64,000 nucleotides of DNA from Paraburkholderia aromaticivorans. Lineage in GTDB: Bacteria > Pseudomonadota > Gammaproteobacteria > Burkholderiales > Burkholderiaceae. The stretch is from positions 1,364,001-1,428,000 of the forward strand of contig NZ_CP022989.1 in the NCBI RefSeq assembly GCF_002278075.1. Reading direction: 5' to 3'. Within the stretch, counting starts at the first letter, position 1. Each line of letters begins with the position of its first letter. The notes beneath the pieces were generated by a model. The model searched no databases. It was not told the DNA's origin and was given only the letters and a program-made list of their open reading frames with translations. This document shows positions 45,427-54,896 of this stretch, in pieces. A program made the translations under genes and the position numbers.

Positions 45427-46053
45427 TCAATCCGCCGGGCGCGGGTAGAGCGCCGCCTCGGTGACGATCAGGTCGAGCGGAATGTCGTGGCCTTCGCGGT
45501 GTAAAGACGGCGTGCGGCACGCCTCGTAGGCGATACCCACGGTGATGGGCTTCTTCGCGCCCGGCCACGCAGCCAGCGTGCGATCGTAATAGCCGCCGCC
45601 GTAACCGAGGCGGTAGCCATGAGCGTCGAAACCGACGCACGGCACGAACAGCAGTTCGGGCGTCACAATGCGTCCCGAGGTCGGCTCGGCGATCTTGTGG
45701 TGGCCGATCTTCATCGGCGTGTCGGGCGTCCATGCGTGAAATTCGAGCGGCACGCCGCGCTCCCTGATCACCGGCAGACTCGCTTCGCGTTGCGGGCTTG
45801 CCGCGAGCCAGACCGAGACCGCTGCGCGTGCGTCGAACTCACCGGCGAGCGGCCAGTAGAACCCCACGCTGTTCGCGCCGTACTGCTTCAATGCATCGAG
45901 CAAGTGCCGTGCGAGCGCGGCGTTGCGCGCCGGCTCGGAAGCGGCTTTCAGCCTTGCTTCCAATAGCATTTTACGCAGCGCCTTTTTCGATTCCGCGGCA
46001 GGGTTGCATGCTATGCTTGGGTCCAATTCGCGCTCCAGAAACAACGATGTCAA
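45427..46053 (-). CDS. 5-formyltetrahydrofolate cyclo-ligase
   Basis: This 208-aa enzyme converts 5-formyl-THF to methenyl-THF with ATP. Family blocks are SKKALRKMLLEARLKA near the start, VGFYWPLAGEFDARAAV, LLFVPCVGFDAHGYRLGYGGGYYDRTLA (nucleotide loop) and VGIAYEACRT. The start is uncertain. An ATG at 45969 would remove the conserved KKALRK, and TTG 46053 with AAAGG upstream looks better. That choice makes its 5' end overlap the divergent transglycosylase gene by 7 bp. The gene name fau or ygfA could apply. Confidence 0.85.
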   Translation of the reverse strand: MTSLFLERELDPSIACNPAAESKKALRKMLLEARLKAASEPARNAALARHLLDALKQYGANSVGFYWPLAGEFDARAAVSVWLAASPQREASLPVIRERGVPLEFHAWTPDTPMKIGHHKIAEPTSGRIVTPELLFVPCVGFDAHGYRLGYGGGYYDRTLAAWPGAKKPITVGIAYEACRTPSLHREGHDIPLDLIVTEAALYPRPAD

Positions 46054-48014
46054 AACGCCTTTACCGAGTATATCGCGCGGCCGGCCTGGCGCTTGCCGCT
46101 GCGGCACTCGTCGCGTGCAGCACGGCCTCCGCCGTCAAGCCCCTTCCTCTTTCGCAACTCACGAACGACGACCAGATCTTCGTCCAGCTGCGCGAGGCAT
46201 CCCGCACGAACGACGCGGCGCGCGCGGCGCAGTTGGCCAGCATGATTCCGGGCTATCCGGCGCCCGCCTATCTGGAGTACTTCCAGATCAAGCCGCAATT
46301 GTTCGATTCGAGCGGGCACGCGCGCATCGACGCACCTGACGCGCCGGTGCTCAGCTTCCTGCAGAAATACGACGGCCAGGCGATCGCCGACCGCATGCGC
46401 AACGACTACCTCACGGTGCTCGGCGCGCGTCACGACTGGCGCAATTTCGATCAGCAGTACGCCCGCTTCGTACTGAACGACGACACCCAGGTGAAGTGCT
46501 ATGCGCTCGAATCGCGCGCCTCGCGCGGCGAAAACGTCGCCGACGCGGCCCGCGCGCTGCTCGTCGATCCGAAGTGGTACGGCGACGGCTGCGTGGACCT
46601 GATCAACGCGCTGGCGATCAACCAGCAGTTCAGTTCCGCCGACGTGTGGCAACAGATCCGCCTCGCCTACGAACAGAACTACACCAACACGGGCGCGAAG
46701 CTTGTCGACGCGCTCAGCAACCAGCCGCCCGACCCGGTGCTGTTCAATCAGGCCACCACCACGCCGCCGTTGCTGCTGGCGCGCGGCGTCGGGCCGGATA
46801 CGCAGTCGCATCAACTCGCGTTGCTGGCCATCACGCGCATGGCGCGCAACGATCCGGCCATGGCCGCCGCCACCTTCGCGTCGGTGGCGCCGTCGCTGAG
46901 CTCGCCGGAGCGCGCCATCGGCTGGGGCACCATTGCCTATCAGGCCGCCGCCAAGCAGATGCCGGGCGCGGTGGACTGGTATCGCCTGTCGGTGAATGCG
47001 CCGCTGTCGAACCCCGCGTATGAATGGCGCACCCGCACCGCATTGCTCGCGGGCGACTGGACAATGGTGCGCTGGTCGATCGAACAGATGCCGGCGGCGC
47101 TGCGCAATCAGCCGTCGTGGGTGTATTGGCATGCCCGCGCGCTCAAGCAGGCGGGCGACACGACCACGGCCAACCAGGAATTCGAGTCGATTTCGCCGGG
47201 CTACAATTTCTACGGCCAGTTGGCGGCGGAAGAACTGGGCCGGAAGATCACGGTCCCGCCCAAAACCGCGGTGAGCGACGCTGAAGTGCAGGAGGCCGGC
47301 AACACGCCCGGCTTCGATCTGGCGCAGCGATTCTATGCGCTGAATCTGCGGCTCGAAGGCAATCGCGAATGGAACTGGCCGCTGCGCAACATGAGCGACC
47401 GGCAACTGCTCGCAACCGCCGAATACGCACGCCGCATCCAGTTGTATGACCGCACAGTCAACACGGCGGACCGCACGAAGAGCGAGCACGATTTCTCGCT
47501 GCGATATCTGTCGCCGTTCAAGGACATCGTCGAGCGCGATTCGCAGTCCAATGGGCTGGACGTGGAATGGGCGTACGGTCTGATTCGCCAGGAGTCGCGC
47601 TTCATCATGAATGCGCGCTCGGAAGTCGGCGCGAGCGGTTTGATGCAGTTGATGCCGGGCACCGCGCAACTGGTCGCGAAGAAAATCGGGCTGGGTCCGA
47701 TCTCGCGCGAACAGATGAACGACATCAACACCAACATCCTGCTCGGCACGAACTATCTGTCCATGATCTACAATCAGTTCGACGGGTCCGCCGTGCTGGC
47801 CACTGCGGGCTATAACGCGGGCCCCGGCCGTCCGCGCAGCTGGCGGCAGTCCTTGCAGCATCCGGTGGAAGGCGCGATCTTCGCTGAGGCGATTCCGTTC
47901 CAGGAAACGCGCGACTACGTTAAGAATGTGTTGTCCAACACGGTCTACTATGCGGCATTGTTCGAAGGCCGTCCGCAATCGCTGAAGGCGCGTCTGGGTT
48001 ATATCGCACCGTAA
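46047..48014 (+). CDS. slt: Soluble-type lytic murein transglycosylase, probable lipoprotein
   Basis: A 655-aa Slt70-like enzyme that cuts peptidoglycan glycan strands. The N-terminus has a lipoprotein signal (LALAAAALVAC, lipobox LVAC near residue 25). A long alpha-helical superhelix region follows. The catalytic domain (about 510-640) has YGLIRQESRFIMNARSEVGASGLMQLMPGTAQ, with the catalytic Glu in QESRF, and LATAGYNAGPGRPRSW. The lipid anchor would place it on the outer membrane. The ATG at 46047 gives the proper signal. The longer frame overlaps the opposite gene. Confidence 0.92.
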   Translation: MSKRLYRVYRAAGLALAAAALVACSTASAVKPLPLSQLTNDDQIFVQLREASRTNDAARAAQLASMIPGYPAPAYLEYFQIKPQLFDSSGHARIDAPDAPVLSFLQKYDGQAIADRMRNDYLTVLGARHDWRNFDQQYARFVLNDDTQVKCYALESRASRGENVADAARALLVDPKWYGDGCVDLINALAINQQFSSADVWQQIRLAYEQNYTNTGAKLVDALSNQPPDPVLFNQATTTPPLLLARGVGPDTQSHQLALLAITRMARNDPAMAAATFASVAPSLSSPERAIGWGTIAYQAAAKQMPGAVDWYRLSVNAPLSNPAYEWRTRTALLAGDWTMVRWSIEQMPAALRNQPSWVYWHARALKQAGDTTTANQEFESISPGYNFYGQLAAEELGRKITVPPKTAVSDAEVQEAGNTPGFDLAQRFYALNLRLEGNREWNWPLRNMSDRQLLATAEYARRIQLYDRTVNTADRTKSEHDFSLRYLSPFKDIVERDSQSNGLDVEWAYGLIRQESRFIMNARSEVGASGLMQLMPGTAQLVAKKIGLGPISREQMNDINTNILLGTNYLSMIYNQFDGSAVLATAGYNAGPGRPRSWRQSLQHPVEGAIFAEAIPFQETRDYVKNVLSNTVYYAALFEGRPQSLKARLGYIAP

Positions 48015-48094
48015 GCGCCGTGCCGCCGCCGCGTCGTTTCGAGCGGCGGCGCGCCACGCCAGCCGTTGCCGCGGCTTCCACCAGGGAGTCGAAA

Positions 48095-49048
48095 ATGCGA
48101 CACAAAGCCATTGCGATCATCGGCGGTTCCGGTTTTATCGGCAGCCATCTCGTCAACGCCCTCGTCGAAGTGGGCAAAGACGTGCGCATCGCCACCCGGC
48201 GGCGCTACAACGCCCGCCATCTCACCCTCCTGCCCATCGACGTGATCGAAGCGGACGTGTTCGATCCGGTGCAACTCGCGCGCTTTGTCGAAGGTGCCGA
48301 TTGCGTGATCAACCTCGTGGCCACGCTGCACGGCAAACGCGGCAAGCCATACGGTCCGGAATTCGCGCGCATGCATGTGGAGTTGCCGACCCGAATCGTA
48401 GCGGCATGTGAAGGCAAGGGCGTGCACCGGCTGATTCATATCAGCGCGCTAGGCGCCGACTCGAACGGCCCGAGCATGTACACGCGCTCGAAGGGCGACG
48501 GTGAGAAAGCCGTGCATGCGGCAAACCTCGCGTGGACGATTTTCCGTCCCTCCGTGGTGTTCGGACCGGAAGATCAGTTCCTCAACAAGTTCGCGGTTCT
48601 GCAGCGGATGTTTCCGATGATTCCGCTCGCCATGCCGGACGCAAAATTCCAGCCGGTGTACGTCGGCGATGTGGCGAAGGCGATCGTCAACGTGCTCGAT
48701 CTGGACGCCGCCGGCGGCCGCACCTATGAACTGGGCGGCCCGACCGTTTACACACTCGAAGATCTCGTCAAATACTGCGGCGACGTGATCGGCAAACATG
48801 CACGCATCATCCGTTTGCCGGAGGCGTTGGCGCGCCTGCAGGCGCTGACTTTCGAAATGGCGCCCGGCGAACCGGTGATCTCGCGCGACAATCTCGACTC
48901 GATGAAGGTCGACAATGTGTTGAGCGGACCGCTCGCGCCCGAGCTCGGCATCGAGCCGGCCAGCATCGAAACGATCGCGCCGATCTATCTGACCGGCGCG
49001 TCGACGCGTTCGCGTTTCGACACGTTCCGCGCCAGCGCCGGACGCTGA
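48095..49048 (+). CDS. NDUFA9-like NAD(P)-binding protein
   Basis: A 317-aa atypical short-chain dehydrogenase. The cofactor motif is IAIIGGSGFIGSHLVNAL. Then comes DVRIATRRRYNARHLTLLP, NLVATLHGKRGKPYGPEF and GVHRLIHISALGADSNGPSMYTRSKGDGEKAV, matching complex I NDUFA9-like and related proteins. The active-site Lys in the YxxxK pattern is replaced by YTRSKGDGE, as in that group. ATG 48095 follows AGGGAG. It is 28 bp before a GST gene. In bacteria the role is unclear, perhaps quinone or envelope metabolism. Confidence 0.85.
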   Translation: MRHKAIAIIGGSGFIGSHLVNALVEVGKDVRIATRRRYNARHLTLLPIDVIEADVFDPVQLARFVEGADCVINLVATLHGKRGKPYGPEFARMHVELPTRIVAACEGKGVHRLIHISALGADSNGPSMYTRSKGDGEKAVHAANLAWTIFRPSVVFGPEDQFLNKFAVLQRMFPMIPLAMPDAKFQPVYVGDVAKAIVNVLDLDAAGGRTYELGGPTVYTLEDLVKYCGDVIGKHARIIRLPEALARLQALTFEMAPGEPVISRDNLDSMKVDNVLSGPLAPELGIEPASIETIAPIYLTGASTRSRFDTFRASAGR

Positions 49049-49076
49049 ATTTCCCTTCTCATTCCTTATACAAAGC

Positions 49077-49730
49077 ATGAAGCTGCTTATTGGTGACAAG
49101 AATTATTCGTCATGGTCGATGCGCCCATGGCTGCTGTTCAAACATTTCGGCATTCCATTCGAGGAAGTGCTGATTCATCTGAATGAGCCGGACACCAATT
49201 CGAAAGTGCTCGCGTACGCGCCGTCGGGTCCGGGCAAGATCCCTTGTTTGATCGGCGACGACGGCTCGGCCACGTGGGATTCGCTCGCGATCGCCGAAAC
49301 ACTGGCTGAGCGGTTCCCGCAACATGCGCTGTGGCCGCGCGACGCGGCGGCGCGCAGCCACGCGCGCAGCGTGAGCGCGGAAATGCACTCGGGTTTCGGC
49401 GAACTGCGCACGAATATGTGGATGAATATTCGCGCGTCGTTCCCTGGCAAGAACGCCACGCCGGGCGCGCTCGCCGATATCGCGCGGATCGAGGCGATCT
49501 GGCGCGACTGCCTCGACACCTACGGCGGCCCATTCCTGTTCGGCGAATTCAGCATTGCCGACGCAATGTATGCGCCGGTCGTGATGCGCTTCCGGACCTG
49601 GCAGCCGGCGCTGTCGGCCGTGTCCAAAGCCTATATGCAGCGCGTGACGGAACTGCCGGCGGTGAAAGCGTGGATCGACGACGCGCTGAATGAAACGCAT
49701 GCGATCGCTTATCAAGACGTATGCCCATGA
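49077..49730 (+). CDS. Glutathione S-transferase family protein
   Basis: A 217-aa GST. The thioredoxin-like domain reads KLLIGDKNYSSWSMRPWLLFKHFGIPFEEV. GKIPCLIGDDGSATWDSLAIAETLAERFP contains the cis-Pro and the SNAIL/TRAIL-like site. The helical domain has MHSGFGELRTNMWMNIRASF and EFSIADAMYAPVVMRF. The conserved Ser after YSSWS suggests a Ser-type catalytic residue. The stop overlaps the cca start (ATGA). Substrate not known. Confidence 0.9.
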   Translation: MKLLIGDKNYSSWSMRPWLLFKHFGIPFEEVLIHLNEPDTNSKVLAYAPSGPGKIPCLIGDDGSATWDSLAIAETLAERFPQHALWPRDAAARSHARSVSAEMHSGFGELRTNMWMNIRASFPGKNATPGALADIARIEAIWRDCLDTYGGPFLFGEFSIADAMYAPVVMRFRTWQPALSAVSKAYMQRVTELPAVKAWIDDALNETHAIAYQDVCP

Positions 49731-50959
49731 ACATCTATGCCGTAGGCGGCGCGATCCGCGACGAGTTGCTGGGCGTACCGGTGCAGGACCGTGATTACGT
49801 GGTGGTCGGCGCGACGCCGGAGCAAATGGTGGCGCAAGGCTACCGCCCGGTGGGCAAGGACTTTCCGGTGTTCCTGCATCCGCAGACCCACGAGGAGTAC
49901 GCGCTCGCGCGCACGGAGCGCAAGACGGCGGCCGGCTATCACGGTTTCCAGTTCTTCTATGCGCCGGACGTCACGCTCGAAGAAGACCTGGCGCGCCGCG
50001 ATCTGACCATCAACGCCATGGCCCGCGAGGTGCGCCCGGACGGCGAGCTGACCGGCCCGGTAATCGATCCGTTCAACGGCCAGGGTGACTTGCAGGCGTG
50101 TCTGTTTCGTCACGTGAGCGACGCGTTTCTCGAAGACCCCGTGCGGATTTTGCGGATCGCGCGGTTTGCGGCGCGCTTTGTGGATTTCACGGTCGCGCCG
50201 CAGACGCTGGCGCTGATGCGCAAGATGGTGGCCGACGGCGAAGTGGATGCGCTGGTGGCCGAACGCGTTTGGCAGGAAGTGTCGCGCGGTCTGATGGAAA
50301 AGAAGCCGTCGCGCATGTTCGAGGTGTTGCGCGAGTGCGGAGCGTTGGCGCGGATTCTGCCGGAAGTCGACGCGCTGTTCGGCGTGCCGCAGCGCGCCGA
50401 CTATCACCCTGAAGTGGACACGGGCGTGCACGTGATGATGGTGGTCGATCATGCTGCACAGCAAGGCTATACGCTGCCGGTTCGATTCGCCGCTCTCGCG
50501 CACGACCTCGGCAAGGCGACCACGCCCGAGGACGTGCTGCCGCGGCATATCGGCCACGAGGGGCGCAGCGTGGATCTGCTGAAGCCTTTATGCGAGCGGC
50601 TGCGCGTGCCGAACGATTGCCGCGATCTTGCGCTGCTGGTTGCGCGCGAGCACGGCAACATTCATCGCGTGATGGAAATGGGCGCTGCCGCGCTGGTGAG
50701 GCTGATCGAGCGCAGCGACGCGATTCGCAAACCCGCGCGCTTTGCGGAAGCCTTGCAGGCATGTGAAGCCGATGCCCGCGGGCGGCTTGGATTTGAGACG
50801 CGGGACTATCCGCAAGCCGAGCGGCTGAGAGTGGCGCTCATCGCCGCGCGGGGCGTGGACGCCGGCGCCGTGGCCAAACGGCTTGCGGATGCGCCGGCCG
50901 GAATCAAGGACGCCGTGCATCAGGAGCGAGTCCGGGCGGTGGAAGCAGCCCTCGGCTAA
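49727..50959 (+). CDS. cca: Multifunctional CCA tRNA nucleotidyltransferase
   Basis: CCA-adding enzyme (410 aa) with an HD phosphohydrolase domain. The N-terminal head reads NIYAVGGAIRDELLGVPVQDRDYVVVG, with the catalytic aspartates in QDRDYVV. The RRDLTINAMA loop follows, then DPVRILRIARFAARF. The HD domain (about 210-300) contains HVMMVVDHAAQQG and ALAHDLGKATTPEDV. This arrangement is the long bacterial type that also repairs tRNA ends. ATG 49727 overlaps the GST stop. A second ATG two codons upstream is possible. Confidence 0.95.
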   Translation: MNIYAVGGAIRDELLGVPVQDRDYVVVGATPEQMVAQGYRPVGKDFPVFLHPQTHEEYALARTERKTAAGYHGFQFFYAPDVTLEEDLARRDLTINAMAREVRPDGELTGPVIDPFNGQGDLQACLFRHVSDAFLEDPVRILRIARFAARFVDFTVAPQTLALMRKMVADGEVDALVAERVWQEVSRGLMEKKPSRMFEVLRECGALARILPEVDALFGVPQRADYHPEVDTGVHVMMVVDHAAQQGYTLPVRFAALAHDLGKATTPEDVLPRHIGHEGRSVDLLKPLCERLRVPNDCRDLALLVAREHGNIHRVMEMGAAALVRLIERSDAIRKPARFAEALQACEADARGRLGFETRDYPQAERLRVALIAARGVDAGAVAKRLADAPAGIKDAVHQERVRAVEAALG

Positions 50960-51033
50960 GGCTGCCTGCTTGCGTGAGCGGCGGCGAGTGTGGGGCTCAC
51001 TTCGATGCCGCCGCGCCTGCAGGCAACGGAAAC

Positions 51034-51228
51034 CTACAGCAGTCTGGCGAGGAGCGACAACACCATCGACAAGACCAGCGTCGACATGAACGGAAACGGA
51101 TACTCGCGGCCGAAGAGGCGCAAGGTCACGTCCCCCGGCATGCGCCCGATGCCGATTTTCCTCAGCCACGGCCAGCACGACGACAACACCGCCACGGCGA
51201 TAAACGTAGTCAACAGCCAGCGGATCAT
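51034..51228 (-). CDS. Small DUF2905-like membrane protein
   Basis: A 64-aa protein with two hydrophobic segments (residues 2-20 and 46-62). The loop between them reads RKIGIGRMPGDVTLRLFGREYPFPFM, the DUF2905 hallmark (G-L-PGD). AGGA precedes the ATG at 51228. It is 22 bp after the methyltransferase gene on the same strand, so probably cotranscribed. Function not known. Confidence 0.85.
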   Translation of the reverse strand: MIRWLLTTFIAVAVLSSCWPWLRKIGIGRMPGDVTLRLFGREYPFPFMSTLVLSMVLSLLARLL

Positions 51229-51250
51229 CGTCGGTTCCTGATGCAGGAAT

Positions 51251-52441
51251 TCACAGCGTATGCGAGCGGTCGCCGCTCGCGAATGCTTGCAGCGTGTCGT
51301 CCAGGCCGCGCGAGAAGGCGATGACCTTGAACAGTTCACCCATCTCCGCCTCCGATAGCAGCTTCTGCACGGCGTTCGCCGCGGGCAGATACTGCTTGAT
51401 GTCCGTGGGATCGATCGCGGACAACGCCTCGGTAATGCCCGCATTGAGCAGAAACCGCGCTTGCGACGTGAAGCCCAGCAAATCCGCGCCCGTCTCGACG
51501 CCGGCCTCGGCAATGCCGGTGAATTCCACGTGCGCCGTAATGTCCTGCAAACCCGGGTACAGGAAAGGATCGCCGTGCGCGCGGTGCCGGTAATGGCACA
51601 TCAACGTGCCTTGCGCGCGCTGCCCATGGTAGTACTCGTGACGCGGAAAACCATAGTCGATGAACAAGGCCGCGCCGCGCGCCAGCATCGTGCAGATGGT
51701 GCGCGTGAATGCGCTCGCGGCTTCGTGCGTTTCCGTCACGTAGTCTTCGCCGGCTGTGTCGATGTCCGACAGCAGCGCGAGGTCCGCGGCGGCGGACACG
51801 GGCCGGTCGTCGAATGCGAATGCTTCGCTGCGCCACACCACGCCGCGTTCGTGCCAGGCGCCGCCGGTGAAGGCGAACAGCCGCACGGGCATCGCGTCCA
51901 GCACTTCGTTGCCGATCACCACTCCCTCGAACCGCTCCGGCAACGCATCCAGCCAGCGCACTTTGGCGGCGAGCGCGGGCGCCGCGGCTTCGATCGTTTC
52001 GCGCTGGCGCTCGCGCAGTTCGCCCGACAGATCCACGATCGAGTAGCTGTCGAATGCGGTGCCCAATGCGCCGAGCGCATTGAGCACGCCGGCGGCGAGC
52101 TTGCCCGTGCCGGCGCCGAATTCCATCACGTCGCGCGTGCCGCTCGCCTGCAAGGCTTCCGCAACCGGGCGCGCCAGCGTCGCGGCGAACAGCGGCGACA
52201 GTTCCGGAGCGGTGACGAAGTCGCTGCCGTCATCGCCGCGCAGACCGAATTTGCGGGCGCCGCCGCTGTAGTAGCCGAGTCCCGGCGCGTACAGCGCCCG
52301 TTCCATGTAGCGGTCGAACGGCAGCCAGCCGCCGGCGGCGTCGAGCTCCGCACGGATCTGCGCGACCAGCGCTTCGGACTGCGCAAGCGCGCTCGGGCCG
52401 GGAGCAGGTAAACTATCGGGTTGGTGAGCTTTCGGATTCAT
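51251..52441 (-). CDS. MidA-like SAM-dependent methyltransferase
   Basis: A 396-aa class I methyltransferase of the COG1565/NDUFAF7 family. It starts near MNPKAHQPDS and has GGWLPFDRYMERALYAPGLGYYSGG. The SAM-binding stretch is DVMEFGAGTGKLAAGVL, and GVVIGNEVLDAMPVRLFAF holds the family signature NEVLDAMP. FIDYGFPRHEYYHGQRAQGT follows. In mitochondria the homologue modifies an arginine in complex I. In bacteria the target is not established. The start 11 codons before (52474) lacks support and would intrude on the divergent gene. Confidence 0.9.
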   Translation of the reverse strand: MNPKAHQPDSLPAPGPSALAQSEALVAQIRAELDAAGGWLPFDRYMERALYAPGLGYYSGGARKFGLRGDDGSDFVTAPELSPLFAATLARPVAEALQASGTRDVMEFGAGTGKLAAGVLNALGALGTAFDSYSIVDLSGELRERQRETIEAAAPALAAKVRWLDALPERFEGVVIGNEVLDAMPVRLFAFTGGAWHERGVVWRSEAFAFDDRPVSAAADLALLSDIDTAGEDYVTETHEAASAFTRTICTMLARGAALFIDYGFPRHEYYHGQRAQGTLMCHYRHRAHGDPFLYPGLQDITAHVEFTGIAEAGVETGADLLGFTSQARFLLNAGITEALSAIDPTDIKQYLPAANAVQKLLSEAEMGELFKVIAFSRGLDDTLQAFASGDRSHTL

Positions 52442-52454
52442 CCCCGCATTGTAA

Positions 52455-53273
52455 ATGACCGCCTCTCTGGACACCGGCGCCGCCCGCGCGCCTCAAACGC
52501 CCCGCGTCGTACTGATTACCGGCGCCGCCCGCCGTATCGGGCGGGCGCTCGCGCTCGGCTTCGCCGCGCGCGGCTGGGACGTGGCCGTCCATTACGGCGC
52601 CTCGCGGGCGCAAGCCGACGAACTGGTCGCCGAAATCGCCGCGCTGGGCCGCCGGGCGGTCGCGCTGCACGCCGAATTGGGCGACGAGGCGCAAGTCGAA
52701 CGGCTGTTGCCGGCTTGTATCGACGCCTTGGGCCGGCCGTCGTGTATCGTCAACAATGCGTCGCGCTTCGAGGAAGATACGGCGCACACCGTCGGTTACG
52801 AGCTGCTGCTGAAACTGACCGCAATGAACGTCGGCGCGCCGCTGGTGCTGGCGCGCGGGTTGTACGAATTGACGCCCGAGGCCGCACGCACCGACGAAAG
52901 CCTGCGCAGCGTCGTCATCAACGTGCTGGATCAGAAGCTGTACAACATGAATCCGGACTACCTGTCGTATACGCTGACCAAGGCGGCGTTGCAGACAGCC
53001 ACGGTTGCGCTCGCCCAGGCGCTGGCGCCGAAAGTGCGCGTGGTCGGGCTCGCGCCCGGTCTGACGATGCAATCCGGCGATCAGACGCCGGACGGTTTTG
53101 AAGCCGCTCACCGTACTACGCCTTTGGGCCGCGCGTCGCGGGCCGAGGACATTGTCGCCGCCGCGCTGTATCTCGCGGATGCCGCGGGTGTGACCGGAAC
53201 GACGCTGGTGGTCGACGGCGGGCAGCACCTCGTGCCGCTGCCGCGCGACGTAATGTTTTTGACGGGCGCCTGA
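52455..53273 (+). CDS. SDR-family oxidoreductase, probable pteridine reductase
   Basis: A 272-aa short-chain dehydrogenase. VLITGAARRIGRALALGFAARGWDVAVHYGAS is the cofactor site, with ARRIGR pointing to the PTR1/FolM type. NNASRFEEDTA, the catalytic YTLTKAALQ (Tyr and Lys) and GVTGTTLVVDGGQHL follow. The next gene is folB, which supports a role in pterin or folate metabolism, such as dihydromonapterin or dihydrofolate reduction. The start is 13 bp from that of the divergent methyltransferase gene, so the two share a very short promoter region. Confidence 0.87.
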   Translation: MTASLDTGAARAPQTPRVVLITGAARRIGRALALGFAARGWDVAVHYGASRAQADELVAEIAALGRRAVALHAELGDEAQVERLLPACIDALGRPSCIVNNASRFEEDTAHTVGYELLLKLTAMNVGAPLVLARGLYELTPEAARTDESLRSVVINVLDQKLYNMNPDYLSYTLTKAALQTATVALAQALAPKVRVVGLAPGLTMQSGDQTPDGFEAAHRTTPLGRASRAEDIVAAALYLADAAGVTGTTLVVDGGQHLVPLPRDVMFLTGA

Positions 53274-53361
53274 AGCGCGTGGCCAGTCGCCAATCTGGCG
53301 GCCGCCGCACCTTGAAGCGCCCCTTTGCGTGCTCCGCACGCTTTTTTCGACTGGAACGAAC

Positions 53362-53757
53362 ATGTTTGCCGCTCTTTCGCATCCCCGGCTCGCCGATTGC
53401 CGCCGGCTCTTTCTGCGCAATTACGAAGTGCACATCAACATCGGCGTGCATGACTTCGAAAAGCGCGGCGAACAGCGCGTCGTGATCAACGTCGAACTGT
53501 TCGTGCCGCTCGCGCTGTCCACGCCGGTTCAGGACAAGCTGGACGAAGTGGTCGACTACGACTTCATGCGTTCGACCATCTCGCGCCGTGTCGAGCAAGG
53601 CCATATTCACCTGCAGGAAACGCTTTGCGACGACCTCGTGAAGACCATGCTCGAACATCCGCAAGTGCGGGCCGCGCGCGTGTCGACGGAAAAGCCGGAC
53701 GTTTATCCTGACTGCGACGCGGTGGGCGTCGAAGTCTTCCGTATCAAAGAGGATTGA
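53362..53757 (+). CDS. folB: Dihydroneopterin aldolase
   Basis: FolB (131 aa) makes hydroxymethyldihydropterin in folate synthesis. It reads LFLRNYEVHINIGVHDFEKRGEQRVVINVELFV, with the conserved IGVHDFEK, then VVDYDFMRSTISRRVEQGHIHLQETLCDDLV. The catalytic Lys near the end is in VSTEKPDVYPDCDAVGVEVFR. Fits the family well. The open frame goes 11 codons upstream, but the ATG at 53362 has GGAAC upstream. ttcA follows after 3 bp. Confidence 0.95.
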   Translation: MFAALSHPRLADCRRLFLRNYEVHINIGVHDFEKRGEQRVVINVELFVPLALSTPVQDKLDEVVDYDFMRSTISRRVEQGHIHLQETLCDDLVKTMLEHPQVRAARVSTEKPDVYPDCDAVGVEVFRIKED

Positions 53758-53760
53758 GCC

Positions 53761-54771
53761 ATGAATGCTCCGGAAATCCTGAACGGCGCCACGGCCGCCG
53801 CAGCCGCTGACGCAACCGGCGCCACGCCGGCCGCCGCGCGTGCGAAGTCGCCGCTCACGCGCCGCGAACAGAAGGAAGCGTACGAGAACAACAAGCTGTT
53901 CAAGCGGCTTGCGCGCCAGGTCGGCCAGGCGATCGTCGACTTCAACATGATCGAGGACGGCGACAAGGTGATGGTGTGCCTGTCGGGCGGCAAGGACAGT
54001 TACGCGATGCTCGAAATCCTGATGCGGCTGCGCGAGCGCGCGCCGATCAACTTCGACATCGTCGCGGTCAATCTCGACCAGAAGCAGCCGGGCTTTCCCG
54101 AGCACGTGCTGCCCGAGTACCTGAAGCAACTCGACATTCCGTTTCACATCGAGAACCAGGACACGTACAGCATCGTCAAGCGGCTGGTGCCGGAAGGCAA
54201 GACCACCTGCTCGCTGTGCTCGCGGCTGCGGCGCGGCATTCTGTACCGCGTGGCGGGCGAACTCGGCGCGACCAAGATCGCGCTCGGCCATCATCGCGAC
54301 GACATTCTGCAAACGCTGCTGCTGAACATGTTCTACGGCGGCAAGCTGAAGGGCATGCCGCCCAAGCTGCAATCGGACGACGGCAAGAATATCGTGATCC
54401 GCCCGCTCGCCTACGTGAAAGAAACCGATCTGGAGAAGTACGCCGAGCTGCGCGAATTCCCGATCATTCCTTGCAACCTGTGCGGCAGCCAGCCGAATCT
54501 CAAGCGCGCGGAAATGAAGGCGCTGGTGCGCGACTGGGAGAAGCGCTTCCCCGGCCGCATTGAAAATATGTTCAATGCGTTGTCGAACGTCGTGCCCTCG
54601 CATTTGATGGACCACAAGCTGTTCCCGTTCGCTGGCCTGCGGGCAACCGGCGAGGCCGATCCTCAAGGCGATATCGCGTTCGACGAAGAGCCGTGTTCGA
54701 CCGATGCCGGTAATAGCGCGACGCTCGGTGGAGCGCAATCGATTGCGATCGTCCAGTTTGACGATCTTTGA
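53761..54771 (+). CDS. ttcA: tRNA 2-thiocytidine biosynthesis protein TtcA
   Basis: TtcA (336 aa) thiolates cytidine 32 of tRNA with an iron-sulfur cluster. The PP-loop is [14 protein letters not shown]. The cluster cysteines are in [11 protein letters not shown] and in [44 protein letters not shown] is also typical. The N-terminal 45 residues are Ala-rich and less conserved. It lies 3 bp after folB and before a terminator. Confidence 0.96.
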   Translation: MNAPEILNGATAAAAADATGATPAAARAKSPLTRREQKEAYENNKLFKRLARQVGQAIVDFNMIEDGDKVMVCLSGGKDSYAMLEILMRLRERAPINFDIVAVNLDQKQPGFPEHVLPEYLKQLDIPFHIENQDTYSIVKRLVPEGKTTCSLCSRLRRGILYRVAGELGATKIALGHHRDDILQTLLLNMFYGGKLKGMPPKLQSDDGKNIVIRPLAYVKETDLEKYAELREFPIIPCNLCGSQPNLKRAEMKALVRDWEKRFPGRIENMFNALSNVVPSHLMDHKLFPFAGLRATGEADPQGDIAFDEEPCSTDAGNSATLGGAQSIAIVQFDDL

Positions 54772-54786
54772 CCAAAACGCCCGTGG

Positions 54787-54842
54787 AATGGGCGTCTCCG
54801 CCCATTTCAGCTTGCAACGAGGCCGCGACAGCGGCCTTTTTC
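54787..54842 (+). terminator. Double hairpin terminator after ttcA
   Basis: A first hairpin (54787-54806, aatgggcg with cgcccatt) is followed by a second (54820-54826 with 54831-54837, aggccgc with gcggcct) and five Ts. It separates ttcA from glmU. Confidence 0.85.
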
Positions 54843-54896
54843 GTTAGAGGGTGCGTGTTAGAATCGTCGGCTCCAAACTCGTCTATTTGCCGTGCC

